Below, one piece after another: positions 57,919-64,000 of a stretch of 64,000 nt of DNA. Under the pieces are notes generated by a model. The model made no database searches. It saw only the letters and a program-made list of their open reading frames with translations, and had not been told where the DNA came from. Source of the stretch: Halobacillus_A sp043497005. GTDB taxonomy: Bacteria > Bacillota > Bacilli > Bacillales > Halobacillaceae. Position 1 is the stretch's first letter. The number at the start of each line of letters is the position of its first letter. Made by a program: the position numbers and the translations under genes. The DNA lies in NCBI RefSeq assembly GCF_043497005.1, contig NZ_JBIEKE010000002.1, forward strand, positions 1,240,001-1,304,000. Direction: 5' to 3'.

Positions 57919-60798
57919 TCATTTAGATAGCTGAAATAAATTTACAGTCCCTTGATCCACATGATGGGCGATATCGTCTCTCCACGTAAATAATAAGATT
58001 TGGTTGTTCATTGACAGCTCCTGAATAATCTGCAGCATAATAGAAAGTCTTGCTTCGTCAAAATGGACAAAGCCATCATCCACGAGGAACGGGATGGCTG
58101 CATGCTCTGAAAAAGTTTTAGCTAATGCTAATCGTAAACATACATACAGCTGATCTGCTGTTCCGCGGGAAAGTTCAACTGTTGAAAAATAAAACCCATT
58201 TCTATCTTGAACCATCATTTTCTGCTGATCTCTATCAAGTTGAAGATTTTTATATCTCCCTAAAGTGACCTGATCAAAGTAGCCTTGAGCTGCTTCAAAT
58301 ACAAGCGGGAGGTATTGGTTTTGATACTTCTCTTTCGTTTTGGACAATACGTCCAGTGCTATTTTGTAGCTTGCCCACTCTTTTGCTCGTTCATTAAAGC
58401 GGGTTCGATCCAGTTCGAACTGATGAGTAAGATTGGAAAGTTCATCCGAGCTTTCCAGATGATTCTTTTTGTGTTCGTAATCAGCACGTTCCTGCTGGAG
58501 TTGTTTTATCAACGCCTGAGAGTCGTCCAACTCTTTTTGTTGCTTTTCGATTTCAAAAGCAATGTCAGCGTCAGTGGGAGGTAAAGTCCACACGTGAAAA
58601 CGTTCCTGCTCGTTTACCGTAAGCATAATTTGAATTTGCTGCTTTATCTGCTTTTTCTTTTCGACCTGATGCTGTCGCTCTTCATAACGATCAAGGTGTT
58701 CATAGAATTCTGATACATTTAAAACCCCGACAGCGTCGAACAACTCACTCTGCTGGTCACGAAGGGGGGCAATTTCCTCTTCCAATCGATGCTGCTGCTT
58801 CTCTAATAAATGCACCTCTTGTTTAAGGTGAACCATTTCATCTAACAATTGTTTTTGTTCATTCAAAAACTTTTCAATTACCAAAAATTTCTCCTCTATG
58901 GTTTTGTCCTTATGTTCCCACTTTTGTTCTGTTAAAAACCTGCTTACCTTCTCTTCAATTTCTCCCATTTTTTGAGAGTGTGTTTCAAACTCTTCTTCCC
59001 AATTAGAAATCTCTCGCTGCTTATCTTTTAGTTGTTTCAGCAAATGATAAAGCTTTTCCCAGTGATGAAGTTTCAAGGACTCTAAAAATGGATAATCTCT
59101 TATTTGTTCCTTCCATCGTTTCTGAAAAACTTTTTTCATCTGTTCCAGTTGTTCTCTGCGATCAATTAATCGATTGTGTCTTTGCTCCTGTTCTTTTCTC
59201 TGTTCGTGAAGGTAAACGGCTTCTCCTTTGGCTTGTTCAAATTGCTGAAGCTCTTGTCTCGCTTTCATGTACATTTCTTTTGTAATGAAAGAGGATGACC
59301 CGGTTTCCTCTTCAGTCGGACGCTGTGTTTTATCAAGCAAAAGGACACCAATTGCAAAAATTAACGCTACGACGGATGGTATAAACTGAGAAGTTACTAG
59401 CGATAGCACAATACCTCCTAAGAATAACAGGGCAGCCAAACCATACGTCCGTTTCGAATCTATAGAGGGACTAGCTCGCTTTGATGGAGAAGCGTTCGAG
59501 TGGATGTAAAGGTCAACTAGTTCTGAATGTTCAACCGCTTCCTCCTCACCAATTGTCATATTTCTTAAATTCTTCAACTGGTGAAGCGTTTGGTCTTCTT
59601 GTTTTCCTAAGTTTTCTACTTCCTGTTTCAATTGTGATTCTTCTTGAACTAACTGCTGATCTTCTTCTCTTAGTGCCCGCCAAGTCTCCTCAAGGTAAAA
59701 AGGAAATTCAAAATCGAAAAGATCATTTTTTTGGATAGGTAAATCGATACGATTCATTTCTTGCTCCATTTCCTCATTCGCCCTGCGTATTTGAAGTTCG
59801 AGCCGTGTCGCTTCTTTCTCATGCTGCTGATAAGATAACTTCTCTTCAAGGAGCGACTGAAGTTGGTTCTGAGGAAGAGGAAGCAAATCTTCCTCAATTG
59901 TCGTTAAACGCTCTTGCTTATTCAGCTTGTTCTCACGCACCGTTCTCCATTCACTTTGAAGAGGTAACAGCGCATCCTGATATTGCCGCATGGACAACCG
60001 AGCATTTTCGGGAACAAAGTCCTCTTCTTCTTCAATCACCAGCTGATGATATTGCTGGACAACCGGCAGGGCTTTCTTCATTTGCTGATAACTAAAATAT
60101 AAACGACTTAGCTTTTCTCTTTTTATTTCCGCTTCCTCAATGTCCTCATTGAGCTTCTTTAACCTCTCTAAAATAAGCTGATAATCGCCGACTTCCTTCT
60201 CCATGTTGTTTCGCTTTAACGCTGTTTTTTCTAAATGAAGTAACTCCTGGTTAAGCTTAGGATTTCTTCCTTTAGGTTTAAACTGCTCATTAAGTTCTTT
60301 CTCTAGCTTTTTCTCGGTTTGATAAATTTGGTCTGAGCCTGTTAATCCTATGTTTAAAAGAACCTCTCCAATTTCTTCGCTTGTCAGTTGCTGAAGTTTA
60401 CTTAACTCTTCTGCGTTAAAGCTGTAAATCGATTGGTAAGCTGACTTAGAAAGACCTCCCAAAGTCTTCTTAAGAAATGCTTCGCCTCTTTTATCCCCAT
60501 TCGAAAGCCAGCAGACGGCTTCTCCTTGATCTCGATCATCCATTCGCTCAATAATGACTTCTCCATATGCTTCCGAATAAATAGTTAATCGCCCGCCTAT
60601 CGTACCACCAGTTTTCGGTTGATAAAAAGCTCTTTTTCTAGGGGGCAATCCGAATAAAATAAACAAAATGAACTGTTGAAGCGTTGACTTACCCGCTTCA
60701 TTAGCTCCAGTAATTACGGTAAGAGGATGGGTCGATAAGTGTATGGTATGGTCTTTCCACTTCCCAAACCCGTAAATATGTAACGAAATAATCTTCAT
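57919..60798 (-). CDS. yhaN: SbcC-like ATPase YhaN
   Basis: This 959-aa SMC/Rad50-type ATPase has Walker A GANEAGKST (31-39), long coiled coils, a central hydrophobic hairpin (about 435-475: GLAALLFLGGIVLSLV, IPSVVALIFAIGVLLL) and a C-terminal signature ELSRGTADQLYVCLRLALA with Walker B PFLVDDGF. The hydrophobic insertion suggests membrane association, unusual for SbcC. Its ATG follows the yhaO stop by one base, with the ribosome-binding site in the yhaO 3' end, so YhaN and YhaO should form an SbcCD-like complex. Confidence 0.9.
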   Translation of the reverse strand: MKIISLHIYGFGKWKDHTIHLSTHPLTVITGANEAGKSTLQQFILFILFGLPPRKRAFYQPKTGGTIGGRLTIYSEAYGEVIIERMDDRDQGEAVCWLSNGDKRGEAFLKKTLGGLSKSAYQSIYSFNAEELSKLQQLTSEEIGEVLLNIGLTGSDQIYQTEKKLEKELNEQFKPKGRNPKLNQELLHLEKTALKRNNMEKEVGDYQLILERLKKLNEDIEEAEIKREKLSRLYFSYQQMKKALPVVQQYHQLVIEEEEDFVPENARLSMRQYQDALLPLQSEWRTVRENKLNKQERLTTIEEDLLPLPQNQLQSLLEEKLSYQQHEKEATRLELQIRRANEEMEQEMNRIDLPIQKNDLFDFEFPFYLEETWRALREEDQQLVQEESQLKQEVENLGKQEDQTLHQLKNLRNMTIGEEEAVEHSELVDLYIHSNASPSKRASPSIDSKRTYGLAALLFLGGIVLSLVTSQFIPSVVALIFAIGVLLLDKTQRPTEEETGSSSFITKEMYMKARQELQQFEQAKGEAVYLHEQRKEQEQRHNRLIDRREQLEQMKKVFQKRWKEQIRDYPFLESLKLHHWEKLYHLLKQLKDKQREISNWEEEFETHSQKMGEIEEKVSRFLTEQKWEHKDKTIEEKFLVIEKFLNEQKQLLDEMVHLKQEVHLLEKQQHRLEEEIAPLRDQQSELFDAVGVLNVSEFYEHLDRYEERQHQVEKKKQIKQQIQIMLTVNEQERFHVWTLPPTDADIAFEIEKQQKELDDSQALIKQLQQERADYEHKKNHLESSDELSNLTHQFELDRTRFNERAKEWASYKIALDVLSKTKEKYQNQYLPLVFEAAQGYFDQVTLGRYKNLQLDRDQQKMMVQDRNGFYFSTVELSRGTADQLYVCLRLALAKTFSEHAAIPFLVDDGFVHFDEARLSIMLQIIQELSMNNQILLFTWRDDIAHHVDQGTVNLFQLSK

Positions 60799-62037
60799 TT
60801 ACTCCTCCTCCCCTGCCACGATCTCTTGAAGCACCATTTCTTTTGCTGCTTCTATCATTTCCTTTTTCTCTGTATCAGATAATTGATCTAACCATTTAGA
60901 AGCTCTACGATGAGAGAACAAAGGTGCTATAATGTCATAGAATTCATCCTCTGTCATATCGTCCAAACTCCTTAAAAATTCACCAGCAAAATGACTGCTG
61001 TTTCTTAATTCTTCTTCATTCCAAGTAGAAACGTCTTCCAATTGAATTTGATCAATCCAAACCCAGGAGTCATCGAGCGGTTCTCGATCGTTAACAAGCT
61101 CCCTCCACTCATCTACCAGCCCTGCTGCTCTCCATTTTTTTAATATTCCTTGACTGCTTTTAATTTTCACTTTCAGCATCACCGCACCGTCACAAGTAAC
61201 CATGGCTTTAGCATCTTCTAATACTTGTTCAAGTTGCTGCACATCGTTTATGGAATCACATTCTAGAGTTACTTGCTCGTAAGTAAAACTGTGAAGAGGG
61301 AGAAACTGATAGCTAAACGCCTCTCCTTTCCCTTCCACCAAATAACAACCTTTTTCTCCACTCTCTTTATGCGAACGTCCTTGAATATTACCAGGGTAAA
61401 TGACAGGAGGGTCATCCGATAGAATTTGGCGCTTATGGATGTGACCAAGCGCCCAATAATCTATAGAAGTTTGATACAAGTCCTGCATGGAGAAAGGAGC
61501 ATATACATCATGGTCAGTCTGTGTCTCGAGACTTCCATGCAGCATGCCAATATGAAATGCGGCATCTCCTTCTTTTATAAAAAAAGGAGTCATCTTTCTC
61601 GTTATGGCTCTCTGTTCATAGCTGAATCCATAAATGTTAGCGAGCAACGCATGATCTTTATAAAAAGGGAGCACCTTTACTTCTTCTTCTTCAAAAATAT
61701 GTACATTCTCTGGATACTGAATTGGGTAATGAGCCCCCATTATATAATCATGATTTCCATAGCTGATATACACTTGAATTCCATATTGATGTAAGCGGTC
61801 AAATCCTTCTCTCAGCTTCACCTGCGCCTTTAAACTTCGCGTTTCTTCGTTAAATAAGTCACCTACTAACAAAACAAAATCAACCTTATGATGAATTGCT
61901 TGTTGAATAAGGCGTTCATAAGCTTTAAAGGTAGAAGTGCGCAGTTTTTCTTTCAATTGATCCGGAAGCTGATTTTTTCCTTTGAAAGGGCTGTCTAAAT
62001 GTAAGTCTGCGCTATGAATAAACTTTATTGCTTGCAA
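60799..62037 (-). CDS. yhaO: SbcD-like nuclease YhaO
   Basis: This 412-aa calcineurin-type phosphoesterase has the metal-binding motifs SADLHLDSPF, LLVGDLFNEE, SYGNHDY and GMLHGSL, GHIHKRQ. It is the Mre11/SbcD-like partner of YhaN in DNA break processing. The start is TTG 62037 behind GGGGAAG. A LexA-like box about 60 bases upstream agrees with SOS control reported for yhaO in B. subtilis. Confidence 0.9.
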   Translation of the reverse strand: MQAIKFIHSADLHLDSPFKGKNQLPDQLKEKLRTSTFKAYERLIQQAIHHKVDFVLLVGDLFNEETRSLKAQVKLREGFDRLHQYGIQVYISYGNHDYIMGAHYPIQYPENVHIFEEEEVKVLPFYKDHALLANIYGFSYEQRAITRKMTPFFIKEGDAAFHIGMLHGSLETQTDHDVYAPFSMQDLYQTSIDYWALGHIHKRQILSDDPPVIYPGNIQGRSHKESGEKGCYLVEGKGEAFSYQFLPLHSFTYEQVTLECDSINDVQQLEQVLEDAKAMVTCDGAVMLKVKIKSSQGILKKWRAAGLVDEWRELVNDREPLDDSWVWIDQIQLEDVSTWNEEELRNSSHFAGEFLRSLDDMTEDEFYDIIAPLFSHRRASKWLDQLSDTEKKEMIEAAKEMVLQEIVAGEEE

Positions 62038-62095
62038 TGTAACTTCCCCTTTTTATTTATAGTTTAGCACGAGGGAAGCTTCAGTGAACATCATA

Positions 62096-62109
62096 CGAAC
62101 GTACGATCC
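62096..62109. promoter_or_regulatory. LexA-like box upstream of yhaO
   Basis: CGAACGTACGATCC agrees with CGAACRNRYGTTYG at 12 of 14 positions on either strand. On the minus strand it lies just upstream of a possible TTCACT/TAAACT promoter of yhaO. Confidence 0.5.
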
Positions 62110-62240
62110 TTTTTCAAAGGGTGACTGATTTCCCTTACCAAGGATAGTGGAAGGAGGTGCGGGAAACCACTCGAAAATGCAGCTGTTTAATATATATACC
62201 AAAAATAGATCACACGGCCGTATCTAAGCCCATCCTATCA

Positions 62241-62278
62241 AAAAAACTTCCTTCCCCATGTTTGTGGAGAAGGAAGTC
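62241..62278 (-). terminator. Terminator of yhaQP
   Basis: Read leftward, ACTTCCTTCTCC and GGGGAAGGAAGT pair around ACAAACAT, followed by seven T, directly after the yhaP stop. Confidence 0.85.
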
Positions 62279-62282
62279 AGCA

Positions 62283-63542
62283 TTATTTTTCTCTTTTCGA
62301 AAGCTGCATCGCTTGCTTTATATCTTTTAAAGAAGAAGATTTACCATACATCAGTACGCCTCCTTTATAAACACGGGCTCCTATTAATGCAAGAACGACG
62401 ATCGAACCAACAAGAACACCAATTGATAATGCAACTTCCCACGACGGTATATCAAGCATTCCGACCCGCAAAAACATAATTAATGGGGAGAAGAAGGGAA
62501 TGTAAGAAGTAAATGTAATAAACGGCGTATCTGGCGCATTTAAACCAAATACCGATATAAAGAAAGCAATGATGATCAAATAGATCATAGGTGAAATCAT
62601 TTGCTGAGCATCTTCTAAACGACTGACGAGAGAACCTAGTGTAGCAGCTAAAGTAGCATATAAGAAATAACCTAGTACAAAGAACACCATACCGTACAAA
62701 ATGATGTTCATCTGAATATCCCCAATGCCAAAACTTTCAAGAAAAGAGCCTTCTCCAGAATTTTGTTGAACACCAAAGTAACCGACCCCAAGAATCAATG
62801 AAAATTGCAGCAGCCCTAACAATGCAATCCCAGTAATCTTAGCAAACATTTGCGATACGGGGGACACACTTGAAATGAGAATTTCCATTACACGACTCGA
62901 CTTCTCAGTAGCAACTTCAGTCGCAATCATACTTCCATACATCATAACTGTTAAGTAAAGCAAGAACAGCATCACGTAGACGAGGCCCTGTGTTTGCTGC
63001 ATCTCTTCTTCTGAATTTCCTTCTTCTCCTAGAGTGACCGTCTCATAAGCAACCGGAGCATTAATAGCTTCGATTGTTTCAGAATCTACTTGAGCTTCGT
63101 CTGCTGCCACAGCCATTTTCACTTGCTGTAAGGCCTGCTGGATCATTTCACTATTCATTGGAGTAGTTTGTTCACCCACGTATTCTGTTGCTTCAGGCAA
63201 ACCGGATTCTCCAGCTTTTATTTCAATAACAGAATCTAAGCCCCCATTTTCCACTTCGGCTCTCGCTTTATCTAATTCACGCTCGTTAACCGTAACTGAA
63301 AATGAGTCTTCAGCGCCAAGTATATCCTGGAACAATGATGCCCACTCTGCCTCGTCGCTGACAACACTAATTTCAGTTGTACCGTCTCCATCTTCTTCCC
63401 CTCGATCAAACGTTTCCATAATCGTCTGAAGGTTTGTTAACACTAAAATAAGGGCCAGCGTAATAGCTGTCGTAATCACAAAAGACTTTGATTTCACTCT
63501 CGATTTAAACGTTTGTGCCACCATGATAAAAAATTTATTCAT
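62283..63542 (-). CDS. yhaP: ABC exporter permease YhaP (NatB-like)
   Basis: This 419-aa protein has one N-terminal helix, a large extracytoplasmic domain (about 45-190) and five to six C-terminal helices, with TEVATEKSSRVMEILISSVSP as in the ABC-2/NatB family. It exports sodium or another small compound, possibly relevant to salt stress (inference). ATG 63542 follows AAGGTGGGGG and overlaps the yhaQ stop by eight bases. Confidence 0.85.
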   Translation of the reverse strand: MNKFFIMVAQTFKSRVKSKSFVITTAITLALILVLTNLQTIMETFDRGEEDGDGTTEISVVSDEAEWASLFQDILGAEDSFSVTVNERELDKARAEVENGGLDSVIEIKAGESGLPEATEYVGEQTTPMNSEMIQQALQQVKMAVAADEAQVDSETIEAINAPVAYETVTLGEEGNSEEEMQQTQGLVYVMLFLLYLTVMMYGSMIATEVATEKSSRVMEILISSVSPVSQMFAKITGIALLGLLQFSLILGVGYFGVQQNSGEGSFLESFGIGDIQMNIILYGMVFFVLGYFLYATLAATLGSLVSRLEDAQQMISPMIYLIIIAFFISVFGLNAPDTPFITFTSYIPFFSPLIMFLRVGMLDIPSWEVALSIGVLVGSIVVLALIGARVYKGGVLMYGKSSSLKDIKQAMQLSKREK

Positions 63543-64000
63543 ACGCAGCCCCCACCTTTTCGATGAAAATGTCATTTAAAGAAGGTTCTTCTAAGTCAAA
63601 GGTGCGTACAAATCCTTTTCCATTCAGCTCTTTAAATAGGAGCTGAGAGACTTCTTCATTTTCGATCTGGACTTCACACTGCCCTCCAAAGCCTTTAAAC
63701 TTTGTTACGCCCGGAAGGTCCTGCAGAAAGTCTAAATCAAATTCGGCCTTGACCCGTACATTTTTCTTGCCAAAGGACCTTTTAATTTCCTTAAGCTCTC
63801 CGTGTACCACAGGCTTGCCATGATGAAGAATGCATAAATTTTCACAGAGCTCTTCTACGTGTTCCATCCTGTGAGAAGAAAATACGATGGATGTGCCGGA
63901 GTTCTTTAATTCAATCACGGCTTCTTTTAACATCTCTACATTTACAGGATCGAGTCCGGAAAAAGGTTCATCTAGAATAAGCAGTTTGGGTTTATGTAAA
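63535..64000 (-). CDS. yhaQ: ABC exporter ATPase YhaQ, C-terminal part
   Basis: Only the C-terminal part is visible; the frame runs off the right edge. It includes Walker B LLILDEPFSGLDPVN, the H-loop VFSSHRMEHVE and the accessory domain typical of NatA-like ATPases. An in-frame ATG at 63933 is internal and not the start. It is the ATPase partner of YhaP directly downstream. Confidence 0.9.
   Translation of the reverse strand, partial: LHKPKLLILDEPFSGLDPVNVEMLKEAVIELKNSGTSIVFSSHRMEHVEELCENLCILHHGKPVVHGELKEIKRSFGKKNVRVKAEFDLDFLQDLPGVTKFKGFGGQCEVQIENEEVSQLLFKELNGKGFVRTFDLEEPSLNDIFIEKVGAAYE

Noticed and set aside
1..64000. CRISPR arrays, tRNA and rRNA genes, prophage or transposase genes
   Set aside because: I scanned for regularly spaced repeats and typical RNA and phage genes and saw none; the repeats present are few and dispersed.

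Overview
The window is a chromosomal segment of a low-GC, endospore-forming member of the Bacillaceae, most likely a moderately halophilic genus such as Halobacillus. The evidence is a complete gerP spore-coat operon, yhaL, yjcZ, comK, hpr, prsA, addAB and hemEHY in gene orders that match Bacillus subtilis. A compatible-solute ABC transporter with two GbsR-type regulators and rather acidic proteins fit a salt-adapted host. The genus is inferred and was not tested by any search. I saw no rRNA, tRNA, prophage, transposase or CRISPR array.

Layout. 1-7340 is a yit-like block: the 3' end of a Cof-type HAD phosphatase, two small proteins, a second HAD phosphatase, DUF2785, an Nfu N-domain protein, a BsuPI lipoprotein, YitT and DegV. 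7379-10205 is the remains of a maltodextrin locus: a LacI regulator, a membrane-anchored alpha-amylase and only the last codons of a MalG-type permease. 10234-19522 is a yis/gerP block: asnO, a Fur-controlled FsrA-like small RNA, yisL, rocD, a three-gene uncharacterised membrane operon, gerPABCDEF and yisB. 19524-29736 holds addBA, signal peptidase I, yhjE, yhjD, comK and a DUF3939-like protein. 30047-33978 holds acyl-CoA synthetase, lplJ, yhfI and yhfH. 34074-43080 holds a LacI regulator, hemEHY, pbpF, hmoB, bdbC with a thioredoxin-like partner, and a sigma-B-type ferritin-like gene. 43230-64000 is the yha/ecs block: yhaA, ecsABC, hit, trpP, yhaH, opuA(AB) with its regulator, hpr, yhaJ, prsA, yhaL, yhaM, a second GbsR-type regulator, yhaNO and yhaPQ.

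How genes work together. addBA (recombination), yhaNO (SbcCD-like) and yhjD form a DNA-repair theme, with LexA-like boxes in front of yhjD and yhaO. asnO, gerP, yhaL, yjcZ and hpr belong to sporulation. hemEHY and hmoB handle haem, and the Fur-box sRNA adds iron-sparing control. ecsABC, prsA, signal peptidase and bdbC serve secretion and membrane-protein quality.

The least ordinary content lies between genes: (i) the FsrA-like sRNA with a perfect Fur box; (ii) a TRAP-type ladder of (G/T)AG triplets over the trpP ribosome-binding site; (iii) three copies of a terminal-inverted-repeat element, plus structured palindromic elements whose stems show covariation; (iv) decayed remnants of malG and yhaI at meaningful positions; (v) a small membrane protein that appears to start at ATC; (vi) an opuA operon without its binding-protein gene; and (vii) a 190-base hairpin-rich stretch bounded by two same-direction terminators, likely an unannotated RNA gene.
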